Assembly: GCA_903925015.1 (NCBI GenBank)
Contig: CAIYDY010000309.1
Coordinates: forward strand, 1-63,361
Direction: 5' to 3'
Length of the DNA stretch: 63,361 nucleotides
From: an uncultured Acidobacteriia bacterium
GTDB taxonomy: Bacteria > Acidobacteriota > Terriglobia > Bryobacterales > Bryobacteraceae
Positions within the stretch are counted from its first letter, which is position 1. Every line of letters starts with the position of its first letter. The position numbers and the translations under genes were made by a program. Positions 24,337-38,006 of this stretch are shown here, piece by piece. The notes beneath the pieces are model-generated. The model made no database searches. It had not been told where the DNA came from and worked only from the letters and a program-made list of their open reading frames with translations.

Positions 24337-26853
24337 TTGCAAAACAAACCCAAAAAACCCGAAGTGATGAGCCCGGCTGGCTACTGGCCGCAACTGCGCG
24401 CAGCTGTGGAGGCCGGGGCGGACGCGGTCTATTTCGGACTCAAGCACTTCACGGCCCGAGCCAAGGTCGGATTTTCGCTGGAGGAATTGCCGGATGTGAT
24501 GGCCGAGTTGCGGTCGCGCGGTGTCCGGGGCTACGTCACGTTCAACACGCTTGTGTTCCAGCATGAACTCGAGGCTGCGGCGCAGACGATCGCCAAAGCG
24601 GCGACGGCCGGTGTTGACGCACTGATCATCCAAGACCCCGGCGCCCTCCGGCTGGCTCGGAAAATCGCCCCGGAACTGGAACTGCACGCCAGCACGCAGA
24701 TGAGTATCACGGATTCGGCCGGGGTGCGGTTCGCGCTCGGGCTCGGGGTGCAACGCGTCACGCTGGCACGCGAACTTTCCTTGGAGGAGATCGGGAGAAT
24801 CCACCGGGAGACCGGCGCGGAACTGGAAATGTTCGTCCATGGGGCGTTGTGCGTGGCGTATTCCGGGCAGTGTTTCTCGTCGGAGGCTTGGGGCGGGCGC
24901 AGCGCCAACCGGGGACAGTGCGCGCAGGCTTGCCGGATGGAATACGAGGTGGTGGTGGACGGGGCATCCACAGATACCGGCAACGCCCGGTATCCCCTCT
25001 CGCCCGGCGACCTGCACACGTTGCACCACGTCCCGGCGATCATCGCGGCCGGTGTGGGCGCCCTCAAGATCGAAGGCAGGTACAAGGATTCCGACTACGT
25101 CGCGCTGGCCACCAATGCCTACCGGAAGGCTGTGGACGACTCGTGGGCAGGCCGGGTGCCGGTGATCGATCCCGCCGAGGAGCTGCGACTGGAACAGGTC
25201 TACTCGCGCGGCCTCGGAGCCCATTTCGTGCTAGGCACCGACCATCAGGCAGTCGTGCGCGGGCGCGGTCCCCGGCATCGCGGCATTCTGATGGGACGGG
25301 TTGTGGCTGTGGAGCCGGAATCGGTGGTGATCCGACCGTCCGATGCCCACTCAGCAGCTCCGCTCAAGGCCGGGGACGGGGTGGTGTTCGATGCGGCCGA
25401 CTGGCGCAGTCCGACAGAGCCGGAGGAAGGTGGGCGCGTTTACGGCGTGAGTGCGCAGCGGGGCGGGAATTTGGAGCTAGCTTTCGGGAACCGGGCGATC
25501 CGGTATACGCGGATCCGGCCAGGCGATCTGGTGTGGCGGAGCGACGATCCGTCGCTGGCGCAGGCGGTGCGGCCCTTCACGGAAGCGCCAGCACCGCTAC
25601 GCCGCCAGCCGATCTCGGTCCGGGTTGTTGCGAGGGCGGGCCAGCCGCTCGAATCGGAATGGTGGCTGGCGGCTCGGCCCGAGATTACGGTCGCAGTGAA
25701 AGGTTCTGCCGATTTGACACCCGCCCGGAATGCTGCGCCCGTCCAAGATGCCGTGCGCGAGCAGTTCGGGCGATTGGGAAATACGGCCTACGAATTGGCG
25801 TCACTTGAGTTGGACACGGACGGGCCTGTGCCGTTCCTGCCCGCGTCGGCATTGAACCAGATGCGGCGCGATGCGGTGGCGGGGCTCCGGGAATTGCAGG
25901 CGGCGCTTCCCGTGCGACGGGTCAACGCACCGGAACCTGTCGCTGCCGCCTTGGATCGTGCACCTCGAAGGCCAGCGACCAGCCCCGCGAAGATCCATCT
26001 GCTTGTCCGTACCGTGGAACAGCTGGAGGCTGCTCTGGACCTCCGGCCCGCCAGTATCACCCTGGACTATCTGGATTTGTATGGCCTCCGCCCGTCGGTC
26101 GAACGAGTCAAATCCACCCGAATCACGGTCCGGGTTGCAACACCGCGCGTACTGAAACCTGCGGAAGCGCGTATCGTCGATTTCCTCGTCAGCCTCGATT
26201 GCCAGATTCTGGTACGGGCCAGCGGCATCCTGCAGACGCTTGCAGCACGGCCCCACCCCGTTTTGATCGGCGATTTCAGCCTGAATACCGCAAATTCTGC
26301 GTCCGCCGACCTTTACCTCGCCATGGGTGTCTCCCGCCTGACACCCGGCCACGATCTGAATGCCGACCAAGTCTCAGCTCTCGCCCGCCGACTGCCAGCC
26401 GGAGCCATCGAGGCTGTGGCGTACCACCACCTTCCGGTATTCCACACCGAGCACTGCGTTTTCTGCCGATTCCTGTCCACGGGCACCAGCTACCGGGATT
26501 GCGGGCGCCCATGCGAAAAGCACCAATTGGAACTTCAGGACAAGAGTGGACGCCGCCATCCGGTGATGGCGGACGTGGGCTGCCGCAACACCGTGTTCGG
26601 TGCGGAAGCACAGGAGGCTTCAGCGCACATGGAGCACTGGATCGAAGCCGGCATCGGCGACTTCCGGCTGGAATTCGCGCATGAGACCGGCAAACAAGTA
26701 CGCCAGGTCACGGCGGCTTTGGACAAGGCGATCACGGGAAAGATGTCTTTCCCCGAACTGGGCCGGGAACTGAAGAGCATCGCGCCCGGCGGGACGACAC
26801 AAGGGAGCTTATTCGTGGCACCAAACTATTTGGAGTTGCCGATCCTTCAGTAA
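24337..26853 (+). CDS. U32-family peptidase-like protein with DUF3656
   Basis: An 838-residue U32-family protein. The N-terminal TIM-barrel domain begins 'K-P-E-V-M-S-P-A-G' and contains the U32 signature near residues 164-183 (MFVHGALCVAYSGQCFSS), with cysteines that in RlhA/TrhP proteins hold an iron-sulfur cluster. The middle part (about 380-480) fits DUF3656 and a second barrel-like half runs to the end, with further Cys residues near 715-735 ('C-V-F-C-R-F-L-S-T-G-T-S-Y-R-D-C-G-R-P-C'). Characterised relatives hydroxylate 23S rRNA or tRNA rather than act as proteases, so the peptidase label is historical. The start is TTG at 24337. Confidence 0.88.
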   Translation: MQNKPKKPEVMSPAGYWPQLRAAVEAGADAVYFGLKHFTARAKVGFSLEELPDVMAELRSRGVRGYVTFNTLVFQHELEAAAQTIAKAATAGVDALIIQDPGALRLARKIAPELELHASTQMSITDSAGVRFALGLGVQRVTLARELSLEEIGRIHRETGAELEMFVHGALCVAYSGQCFSSEAWGGRSANRGQCAQACRMEYEVVVDGASTDTGNARYPLSPGDLHTLHHVPAIIAAGVGALKIEGRYKDSDYVALATNAYRKAVDDSWAGRVPVIDPAEELRLEQVYSRGLGAHFVLGTDHQAVVRGRGPRHRGILMGRVVAVEPESVVIRPSDAHSAAPLKAGDGVVFDAADWRSPTEPEEGGRVYGVSAQRGGNLELAFGNRAIRYTRIRPGDLVWRSDDPSLAQAVRPFTEAPAPLRRQPISVRVVARAGQPLESEWWLAARPEITVAVKGSADLTPARNAAPVQDAVREQFGRLGNTAYELASLELDTDGPVPFLPASALNQMRRDAVAGLRELQAALPVRRVNAPEPVAAALDRAPRRPATSPAKIHLLVRTVEQLEAALDLRPASITLDYLDLYGLRPSVERVKSTRITVRVATPRVLKPAEARIVDFLVSLDCQILVRASGILQTLAARPHPVLIGDFSLNTANSASADLYLAMGVSRLTPGHDLNADQVSALARRLPAGAIEAVAYHHLPVFHTEHCVFCRFLSTGTSYRDCGRPCEKHQLELQDKSGRRHPVMADVGCRNTVFGAEAQEASAHMEHWIEAGIGDFRLEFAHETGKQVRQVTAALDKAITGKMSFPELGRELKSIAPGGTTQGSLFVAPNYLELPILQ

Positions 26854-26874
26854 ACACCGCAGTCGGAGTAGAAG

Positions 26875-26955
26875 ATGAAGGATTACGATTCCATTCTGAA
26901 ACTCCTCCTGACCGACCTCCGTGGTCGTGCGCCGAATACTGATGCGGTTGCGTAA
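26875..26955 (+). pseudogene. N-terminal stub of an Rpn/PDDEXK-type transposase-like gene
   Basis: A 26-codon frame beginning MKDYDSILKLLLTDLRG, preceded by GGAG 6 bases before the ATG. This opening is typical of Rpn/DUF4351-like PD-(D/E)XK proteins, which are normally 200-350 residues. The frame stops after 26 codons at 26953-26955 and I find no continuation in other frames, so it is a relic or a chance short frame. Confidence 0.35.
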
Positions 26956-27165
26956 CCAAAGGGGGGCGGTGCGAACGATCGAAGAGCGGATCGCGGATTC
27001 GGAATCCGGCAGAGTTGGTGGACCAGTCATTCCGATCCGAATCGTTGGAAGGTCTATTCCAACAATAGGCCGAAGCCCGGGATCTCCTGAAACTCGCGCC
27101 AGACAAACGGCGCACGTCCGGGCACACATGGCACCGCGATATCCTGTCCCCAGGACACCCTACAC
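26956..27165. other. Intergenic stretch without recognisable genes
   Basis: No frame on either strand shows a known motif, and there is no hairpin followed by a T-run. It separates the U32 gene plus the Rpn-like stub from the Gfo/Idh/MocA oxidoreductase and should hold the latter's promoter. Confidence 0.4.
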
Positions 27166-28203
27166 ATGCAACCCGTCAGAATCGCCATGCTCGGCTCGGG
27201 CTTCGTAGCCGACTTCTACATGCAAGGCCTCGCGAACGTCCGAGGGCATGAGGTCGTGATCAACTATTCCCGGTCCCTCGACCGTGCAAGGCTGTTCGCG
27301 GAACGCTGGGGGATCGGTGAATACACGAACCTCCAGGCGGTGGTTTCACGCGACGACATCGACCTGTTCATCATTGCCCTGCCGAACGAGGAACACCTGC
27401 CGGTTTCCCTGGCCCTTGCGGCGCTCAAGCGGAACCAGGTGTGCACGAAACCGCTGGGCCGTTCGCGGGAGGAAGCACGCCTCATGATGGAAGCTGCCCG
27501 TGGGTCGGGCGCGATCCACGGGTATGCCGAGACGGAGGTCTTCGCACCGGCGGTGGTGCGGGCCAAGGAGACGGTGGACAAGGGCGGTGTGGGTCGCGTC
27601 CTGTGGGTGCGTTCACGCGAATCGCACTCCGGCCCCCACAGTCCCCATTTCTGGGACGTCGACAACACCGGCGGCGGGGCGCTGAACGACCTGGGATGCC
27701 ACTGCATCGAGGCCGCCCGCTATTTCTTCGGAAAGGAGGACCGTGTCACCGAAGTAATGGCGTGGGGCGCGAATCTGGTCCACCGCGACAAGACCCGCGG
27801 CGAGGACAACGCCTTGCTGCTGCTGCAAATGGCGTCGGGCGGCGTGGCGCATTGCGAACTTTCGTGGACGACGAAGGGCGGCTTGGACCTGCGGAACGAA
27901 ATCCACGGCTCGGAGGGATCCATTTTCACCGATGTCACACGCCAGACGCCGGTGGCCGCGTTCACGGGGAAGTCGTCAGGATATGTCGTGGAAAAGGCGG
28001 ATTTGGATTTTGGTTGGATTCGGCCATTGCCCGAGGAGGCCTTCGCCTACGGATACCACGCCGAAATGCGGCACTTTGTGGAATGTGTGCGGGACGGGGT
28101 GCAACCACGGGAAACCTATGAGGATGGCTTCGTGGTGAACTGCATTCTGGAAGCGGGATACCAATCGATGAACGAACACCGCTGGGTACCGGTCAGCTAT
28201 TAA
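27166..28203 (+). CDS. Gfo/Idh/MocA-family oxidoreductase
   Basis: A 345-residue NAD(P)-dependent oxidoreductase. The Rossmann motif 'A-M-L-G-S-G-F-V-A-D' is at the N-terminus, the family sequence 'C-T-K-P-L-G-R-S-R-E-E-A' near residues 92-103 carries the conserved Lys-Pro, and the C-terminal domain has 'G-G-G-A-L-N-D-L-G-C-H-C-I-E-A-A-R-Y-F' with the substrate-site Asp/His. Such enzymes act on sugars, inositols or related compounds; the substrate is not indicated. It stands alone on the plus strand and converges on the FOXRED2-like gene. Confidence 0.9.
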   Translation: MQPVRIAMLGSGFVADFYMQGLANVRGHEVVINYSRSLDRARLFAERWGIGEYTNLQAVVSRDDIDLFIIALPNEEHLPVSLALAALKRNQVCTKPLGRSREEARLMMEAARGSGAIHGYAETEVFAPAVVRAKETVDKGGVGRVLWVRSRESHSGPHSPHFWDVDNTGGGALNDLGCHCIEAARYFFGKEDRVTEVMAWGANLVHRDKTRGEDNALLLLQMASGGVAHCELSWTTKGGLDLRNEIHGSEGSIFTDVTRQTPVAAFTGKSSGYVVEKADLDFGWIRPLPEEAFAYGYHAEMRHFVECVRDGVQPRETYEDGFVVNCILEAGYQSMNEHRWVPVSY

Positions 28204-28213
28204 GGCTGACCGG
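28189..28213. terminator. Hairpin spanning the stop codon of the Gfo/Idh/MocA gene
   Basis: CCGGTCAGC (28189-28197) pairs perfectly with GCTGACCGG (28205-28213); with one mismatch the stem extends to 13 bp. The loop contains the TAA stop codon. No T-run follows on either strand, so it may be a weak bidirectional terminator between convergent genes or an mRNA-stabilising end. Confidence 0.4.
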
Positions 28214-28229
28214 CACCCGGCAGGGCGTA

Positions 28230-30005
28230 CTACCTGTAGTCGGCCAAGCTGGGAACGTAGTTGCCGCCGTGGGTCACGTTGCACACCGGCAACGGGGGCC
28301 CATCGTAGGTCTTGCCTTCCGGCCACGGCTCGAAGATGCCGGACTCGCCCTCGGTCATGAACGTCTTGACGTCCCGGATTTCCGTGGTCACTCCGACAAT
28401 CGCGTTTACGAGGTTGAAGAAGACGTTGCGCGGCTTCTCCTTGTCGAACTCGGTGGAGAACTGGGCGTTGGGTTCGTCGTAACGGACAAAGACGCCCGAC
28501 TGGAGGTGAGTTTCACCGACCAGCTCACCCTTGGAGTAACGGCGGAACACCGGATGGATGAAGGCGGTGCAGCGGCCCCGTCCGGCCGGGTCGTTGGGGT
28601 GGATGAAGGACAACGAGTCGGTGTTCTTGGCGAACGAGTCGAACCCGAGTTCCAAGGTGACGGTCATCAGGTTTTCCGCACCCGCGAATTCCGGTTGGGC
28701 CAATGCGTACTTCATCGGGAGTTCCGGATACCACTTGACTTCGCCCTTGTCGAAAGCGAGAACCTCGCCCAGCACACCGAACATCTGGTAAAGCGCCGAC
28801 GTGGTGCTGACGCGGGTCAACATCGCCGTCACGAACTCCTCCAATTCCTGGGGGGTTGTTAGCGGCATGGTGCGGACGGGCAGGGGCACATTGTTGTAGC
28901 GCTGCTCGGCCAGGTGGAAAACGGTCCTGACGTTGTAGCGGAAGCCGTGGATGAAGCCCGGAGTCGTCTTGCGGTCGTTGTTCGCCATGGCGGCACCGAT
29001 GAAGAACATATCGGGCACGCTGCTTTCCCAGTTGGAGGCCATGACCGGGAACTTGCCCTTGGCGTCGGTTTCGGGCAGCACGCGGGGCGCGAAGATGGAC
29101 TTGTCGATGTACTTCCAGCCTGTGGCACGAATCACGGCGTCGTATGTCGCCACACCCTTCATGGTGCCGGGTACGGCCCAGTGCGGAACTTCCTCTTCGT
29201 AGTACACCTTGAACGTGCCGTCGGGATTCTTTTCGACCTTGCGGACGCTCGCGCCACTCACCAAGTGGGGCATCTTGAGCTGTGCCATGTCGAGAATGCC
29301 GTTGTTGATGGCGCGCAGGTCGCCGACGAAGTGGGTCTGCCAAGCATGCTTGATCTGACGTCCACCAGTGTAGATCTGCACGGTGGCAGCGTACTCTGCC
29401 AAGCAATCGGCGATTTCGAAGGCCGTGTTGCCAATGCCCATGATGAGCACGCGCTTGTTGGTGAAACGCTCGGGAGCGGGGTCGTGGACCTCGTAGCCTT
29501 CGATATTTTCGATCCCCTCGATACCCATGGGGATGTTGGGCTTGACGGCCCCGTTGGCCATAAACAGGCAGCGGGAGGTGTACTGCGCACCGTTCTGGTC
29601 GGTGAGCACGAAGTTGCGGTCGCCTTCCGCCTCGCGATCGATCCAGGTGACGGTGGTGTTGTACTGGATCCGGAGGGCAAACTTCTCGGCGAAGTCGTGC
29701 AGGTACTTCACCAGGATGTCGGCGTTGGGGAAGATCTTCTTCGAATAGTCCGTGAACAGCAGGGAACTGTCGTTGGTGATCAGCGAGTTCCAGTCGTACC
29801 GGAGATTGAAGTCCGGTTCGCTGAACCAGTTGTAGACCTTGTTGATGGAGATGAGGGTGCGGTGGCGGGGAAACTTCGCAAAGAAGTCTCCAGCAGCCTC
29901 GGCTTTTTCGAGGACGACGTAGCTACGGCCGGCTTGTTCGAGGAAGTAGGCCATCTGCAGGCCTGCCGGGCCTGCTCCAACGATGATGTATTCGTAGTGG
30001 TTCAT
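28230..30005 (-). CDS. FAD-dependent NAD(P)-binding oxidoreductase, FOXRED2/monooxygenase-like
   Basis: A 591-residue flavoprotein. The FAD Rossmann motif 'Y-I-I-V-G-A-G-P-A-G-L-Q-M-A-Y-F-L-E' starts at residue 5; a second nucleotide-binding motif 'V-L-I-M-G-I-G-N-T-A-F-E-I-A' lies near residue 178. 'F-F-A-K-F-P-R-H-R-T-L-I-S-I-N-K' and the aromatic 'N-W-F-S-E-P-D-F-N-L-R-Y-D-W' are shared, in my judgement, with FOXRED2-like and flavin-monooxygenase-like proteins. The C-terminal 200 residues are not recognised. I use the ATG at 30005; a TTG at 30038 would add 11 residues. It follows an NMT1-like binding-protein gene by 40 bp, probably one transcript. Confidence 0.78.
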   Translation of the reverse strand: MNHYEYIIVGAGPAGLQMAYFLEQAGRSYVVLEKAEAAGDFFAKFPRHRTLISINKVYNWFSEPDFNLRYDWNSLITNDSSLLFTDYSKKIFPNADILVKYLHDFAEKFALRIQYNTTVTWIDREAEGDRNFVLTDQNGAQYTSRCLFMANGAVKPNIPMGIEGIENIEGYEVHDPAPERFTNKRVLIMGIGNTAFEIADCLAEYAATVQIYTGGRQIKHAWQTHFVGDLRAINNGILDMAQLKMPHLVSGASVRKVEKNPDGTFKVYYEEEVPHWAVPGTMKGVATYDAVIRATGWKYIDKSIFAPRVLPETDAKGKFPVMASNWESSVPDMFFIGAAMANNDRKTTPGFIHGFRYNVRTVFHLAEQRYNNVPLPVRTMPLTTPQELEEFVTAMLTRVSTTSALYQMFGVLGEVLAFDKGEVKWYPELPMKYALAQPEFAGAENLMTVTLELGFDSFAKNTDSLSFIHPNDPAGRGRCTAFIHPVFRRYSKGELVGETHLQSGVFVRYDEPNAQFSTEFDKEKPRNVFFNLVNAIVGVTTEIRDVKTFMTEGESGIFEPWPEGKTYDGPPLPVCNVTHGGNYVPSLADYR

Positions 30006-30045
30006 GGTGGTGGTTTTCTCGGCTGTGATTTGTTCCAAGCGATGA

Positions 30046-31140
30046 CTATTGGGCTGACGCCGTGCCCGGCTCGTATCGCCAAGCGGTCTGGATGGCGGCG
30101 CGGTCGGAAAAGCGGCTGTCGGTATACTCTTCGAACTCGATCTTCCTGGTCAGGACACCGGTCTCGATCATGAGGTCGCGGACAAGATCGAAATCGGCCT
30201 TGCGCGGAGCAAGGTTGTTGTATTGGACGCGGGTCATGGGCTTGGTAAGCGCCCACTGCAACAGGGCAGGCTTCTGGTTGTAGTAGAAACGACCGACAAA
30301 ATCGGCTGCATTCTCGCGGTAGGGCTTTCCCTTTTCCAGCCAAAGGCCAGACCGGGCAACGCCATCCACTAGAATTTGAACTGCTTCCGGACGGCTGTTG
30401 ATGATGTCCTCGCGGACGACGAGGACGCACGACATGTAGTCCGGCCAATACTCCTGGGCATGGAAGAGCACCCGCCCGAAGCCGCCCATTTCAGCTTGGG
30501 ACGGGAAGGGCTCGCCCATGGAGAAACCATCAATCGCCTTTGCAGCCAAAGCACCCGCAACGTCCGGCGGAGCCATTTCGACGATCTTCACATCCTTCGG
30601 ATTGACGCCCCAGACCTTCATGGCCCGGAATACCATCAGACGCTCGTCTGAAAAACGGCTCGGAATGGCAATGGTCTTGCCCCGGACATCGGCGAAGGTC
30701 TTGATCGGTCCGTCCTTCCGGACCACGAAGGCGCTGCCGTAGCGATGGCCGAGGTACACAATTTTGATTGGAACTCCCTGGCTCTTCAAGGCAATGGCCA
30801 AGGGGGCAACAATGAACGCGGCCTGCATCTTGTTGGCGATCAAAGCTTCCTTGATCTCGGGGAAGCCTTGGAACATGCGCGGAAGGAATATCTCCCCGGC
30901 CTTGGAAAACTTGGAAATGTAGTCGGTGACCGGGCAGGCCAAGTGGCACGTCACCGGGATAAAGGCGACGTTCAGCTTCCGCTTTTCAGCAGGCGCATAG
31001 TCGTTCAGCACCGACGCCCACTCCACATTCAGGCAGGCATGTGCCGACGTAACCACGATCAGCCACGTCAGAGCACCTAGAAGAAAGCGGCTTTTCGTAT
31101 CTAAACCTGTCCCTGAGAACTTGAACTTCGACGTGGACAT
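30046..31140 (-). CDS. ABC-type substrate-binding protein, NMT1/NrtA-like
   Basis: A 364-residue exported protein. A signal-like hydrophobic stretch 'F-L-L-G-A-L-T-W-L-I-V-V-T-S-A-H-A' ends near residue 36, followed by Cys. The NMT1/NrtA fold is suggested by 'N-V-A-F-I-P-V-T-C-H-L-A-C-P', 'Y-L-G-H-R-Y-G-S-A-F-V-V-R', 'F-A-D-V-R-G-K-T-I-A-I-P-S' and 'F-S-M-G-E-P-F-P-S-Q-A-E'. Such proteins bind nitrate, bicarbonate, sulfonates or pyrimidines. No permease or ATPase gene adjoins it; instead it is paired with the flavoprotein gene downstream. An ATG 30 bp further upstream (31170) is also possible; neither has a strong ribosome-binding site. Confidence 0.72.
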   Translation of the reverse strand: MSTSKFKFSGTGLDTKSRFLLGALTWLIVVTSAHACLNVEWASVLNDYAPAEKRKLNVAFIPVTCHLACPVTDYISKFSKAGEIFLPRMFQGFPEIKEALIANKMQAAFIVAPLAIALKSQGVPIKIVYLGHRYGSAFVVRKDGPIKTFADVRGKTIAIPSRFSDERLMVFRAMKVWGVNPKDVKIVEMAPPDVAGALAAKAIDGFSMGEPFPSQAEMGGFGRVLFHAQEYWPDYMSCVLVVREDIINSRPEAVQILVDGVARSGLWLEKGKPYRENAADFVGRFYYNQKPALLQWALTKPMTRVQYNNLAPRKADFDLVRDLMIETGVLTRKIEFEEYTDSRFSDRAAIQTAWRYEPGTASAQ

Positions 31141-31260
31141 ACCCCTCGCATGCTTCGTGAGACCTGACATCTGGACCCAAAGAGCCCACTCACCAATCCA
31201 TAAATGTAGCGGACAGCCTCAGAGTGCCGCAATAGTAGTTAGCTACTAGGGTCGACCGGC

Positions 31261-32577
31261 CTACGCGCCTTCCGGGAAGACCCTCGCGAAGATCGCATCG
31301 ACGTGTTTGAGTTGGCGCTCCACGGAGAATGTATTTGCGAGGGTTTCCGGGCTGACGAGCGACGTAATTTCGGGCAGTGCTTCGATAGCCGCCCGGAAAT
31401 CGCCTTCCTCATCCCAGGCTTTCATCGCCTGCTGCTGCACAATGGCGTAGGCAGTTTCCCTCAACATGCCGGCACCGGCCAAATCCAACAACAGCTGACC
31501 CGAAAACACGAGGCCCCGGGTGGAATCCAAATTCCGTCGCATGCGGTCGGGATACACGAACATCGTGTCCACCAAGTTGGACGTCTTTTCCAGCAGGTAG
31601 TCGGCAAGGATGGTCGAATCCGGCAGGATAACCCGCTCCACCGACGAGTGGGAGATATCCCTCTCATGCCAGAGGGCGATATTCTCGAAAGCGGCCTGGG
31701 CGTTGGCCCGGACCACACGGGCCAAGCCGCAAATCTGCTCGCTCACTATTGGATTTTTCTTGTGCGGCATCGCCGACGAGCCCTTCTGGCCGCGCGCGAA
31801 GTACTCGCTCGCCTCGCGGACTTCGGTCCGCTGCAAATGCCGCACTTCGAGGGCGATCTTCTCGCACATCGCAGTCAGCGTGGCCAAGGTCGCGATGAAG
31901 TGGGCGTGGCGGTCGCGCTGAATCACTTGGGAAGCCACCGGAGCCGGGTATAAACCCAACTTGGCGCAAATACGCTCCTCGGCGGCCGGTCCGATGTGGG
32001 CGAATGTACCGACGGCACCGGAAATCTTGCCAACCCGCAAATCCTCGGCGGCGGCTTCCACACGCTTCAGGTCGCGCCCCGCCTCCTCGTACCAGATTGC
32101 AAGCTTCAGCCCGAAAGTGATGGGCTCGGCATGAACCCCGTGGGTACGGCCGATCTGCACCGCATCCTTGAACTCCCAAGCCCGGCGCTTCAAGACTTTG
32201 CGCAGCTTGGCGATGCCATCCACGATGATCCGGGCGGCTTGGACCAGCTGCAGTGCCTGCGCGGTGTCCACCACGTCGTTCGAGGTCATCCCGTAATGGA
32301 ACCAGCGGGACGAACTGCCGTGCCCGGCAGCCTGCATCGATTCAGCCACGGCCGTGGTGAAAGCGATCACGTCATGCCGGGTCGTCCGCTCGATCTCGAA
32401 AACGCGGTCCACGTCAAACGACGCATGCTGGCGCAGCAGGGCGGCATCCTCGGCGGGAACCACTCCCATCTCGGCCAAGGCTTCGGACGCGGCCAGTTCG
32501 ACCTCCAGCCACTGCTGGAATTTATTTTGGTCGGTCCAAACGGCGCCCATCTCGGGGCGTGTATAACGGGCGATCAA
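31261..32577 (-). CDS. purB: Adenylosuccinate lyase
   Basis: A 438-residue member of the fumarase/aspartase superfamily. It opens with 'R-Y-T-R-P-E-M-G-A-V-W', has the 'G-R-T-H-G-V-H-A-E-P-I-T-F-G' block near residues 142-155 with the catalytic His, and the flexible signature loop GSSAMPHKKNPI near 265-276 with the catalytic Ser. It acts twice in purine synthesis, releasing fumarate from SAICAR and adenylosuccinate. The TTG start at 32577 overlaps the stop of the upstream metallohydrolase gene by 4 bp, indicating coupling. Confidence 0.96.
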   Translation of the reverse strand: MIARYTRPEMGAVWTDQNKFQQWLEVELAASEALAEMGVVPAEDAALLRQHASFDVDRVFEIERTTRHDVIAFTTAVAESMQAAGHGSSSRWFHYGMTSNDVVDTAQALQLVQAARIIVDGIAKLRKVLKRRAWEFKDAVQIGRTHGVHAEPITFGLKLAIWYEEAGRDLKRVEAAAEDLRVGKISGAVGTFAHIGPAAEERICAKLGLYPAPVASQVIQRDRHAHFIATLATLTAMCEKIALEVRHLQRTEVREASEYFARGQKGSSAMPHKKNPIVSEQICGLARVVRANAQAAFENIALWHERDISHSSVERVILPDSTILADYLLEKTSNLVDTMFVYPDRMRRNLDSTRGLVFSGQLLLDLAGAGMLRETAYAIVQQQAMKAWDEEGDFRAAIEALPEITSLVSPETLANTFSVERQLKHVDAIFARVFPEGA

Positions 32578-33380
32578 TACGTAAATACCTCTGTCTGTGT
32601 TTTCTGTTCCGCAATCACCAGATTGGGGGAGATGCCCCGCCGCTCCAACGATTGTTCAGCTCCGATCCGGACGATCTCCGGATGGTTGTTGTGCTCGCTC
32701 AGGTGGCCCAAGATCAGGGTTTGGACCCCCGAATCCAGATCATTTTCCAAATAGTCGCAGGTCACCGCGTTCGAGAGGTGCCCGTTGCGGCCCATCACCC
32801 GCTGCTTGACACTCCACGGATATGGGCCAACCTTGAGCATGTCGAGATCATGGTTGGATTCGATCAGCAAGATCTGGGTCCGGCGCAAGTGGTGGCGGAC
32901 CGAATCCGGCATGTAGCCCAAATCGGTGGCAACTCCGATTTTCACGCCCTCCGCGATGAAGGTGAATCCCACCGGATCCTTGGCATCGTGGGGAATGGTA
33001 AAACTTTGCACCGCGATATTGCCCAGCATCCACCCGGAGCCGGCCTGGAAGCGCTCGATCACGGGAAGTTGTTCCGGTTGCTTGCCGTCGGCGGTGGACC
33101 AATCGATCAATGGGGCCGTCAGGCGCGACAAATAGACCGGAACCGGTTTCTTGCGCTTCTCCCGCCAGCGGACAAACCGCGCGAGGCCCGCCACATGGTC
33201 GGAATGTTCGTGGGTTATCAGAACCGCGTCGATCGAGTCGGGGTCTTCGCCGATCTCCGCCAAGCGCTTGTTCAAATCCTTGACGCTCAACCCCGCATCC
33301 ACCAGGACACGGGTCTTCGACGTTCCCACGAACGAGGTGTTGCCCGCGCTGCCACTGGCCAGCACGCAGAACTTGACCAA
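32574..33380 (-). CDS. MBL-fold metallohydrolase, WalJ/YycJ-like
   Basis: A 268-residue metallo-beta-lactamase-fold protein. 'F-C-V-L-A-S-G-S-A-G-N-T-S-F' at the N-terminus is typical of YycJ/WalJ proteins, followed by the zinc motif 'L-I-T-H-E-H-S-D-H' near residues 57-65, 'H-D-A-K-D-P-V-G-F' and a late 'L-G-H-L-S-E-H-N-N'. In Firmicutes WalJ is linked to cell-wall and DNA-repair phenotypes; the nuclease-like role is not settled. The TTG at 33380 with GGGAG about 7 bases upstream gives the normal family N-terminus; the longer frame to 33428 does not. Coupled to purB. Confidence 0.85.
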   Translation of the reverse strand: MVKFCVLASGSAGNTSFVGTSKTRVLVDAGLSVKDLNKRLAEIGEDPDSIDAVLITHEHSDHVAGLARFVRWREKRKKPVPVYLSRLTAPLIDWSTADGKQPEQLPVIERFQAGSGWMLGNIAVQSFTIPHDAKDPVGFTFIAEGVKIGVATDLGYMPDSVRHHLRRTQILLIESNHDLDMLKVGPYPWSVKQRVMGRNGHLSNAVTCDYLENDLDSGVQTLILGHLSEHNNHPEIVRIGAEQSLERRGISPNLVIAEQKTQTEVFTY

Positions 33381-33463
33381 AACAAATCTCCCTCGTCCTG
33401 TTTTAGCAGGTCGGGACGGAAGGTACAATGCTTCCGTCCCGAATCGGTACTATCCCTTGTGTT

Positions 33464-37943
<4,480 letters not shown>

Positions 37944-38006
37944 CGGGACACCCTGTTCTTGCCCCGATGATAGCACCTTTACGAAGGCTTGATACCCGCT
38001 TCCCGC

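Noticed and set aside
23707-25224. A 505-codon minus-strand frame covering this whole interval
   Set aside because: Everything above about 24340 is the complement of the well-supported U32 gene; only the last 85 codons carry a recognisable (terminase-like) signal.
26809-27129. A 106-codon minus-strand frame in the intergenic gap
   Set aside because: It overlaps the 3' end of the U32 gene in antisense and has no recognisable motif or ribosome-binding site.
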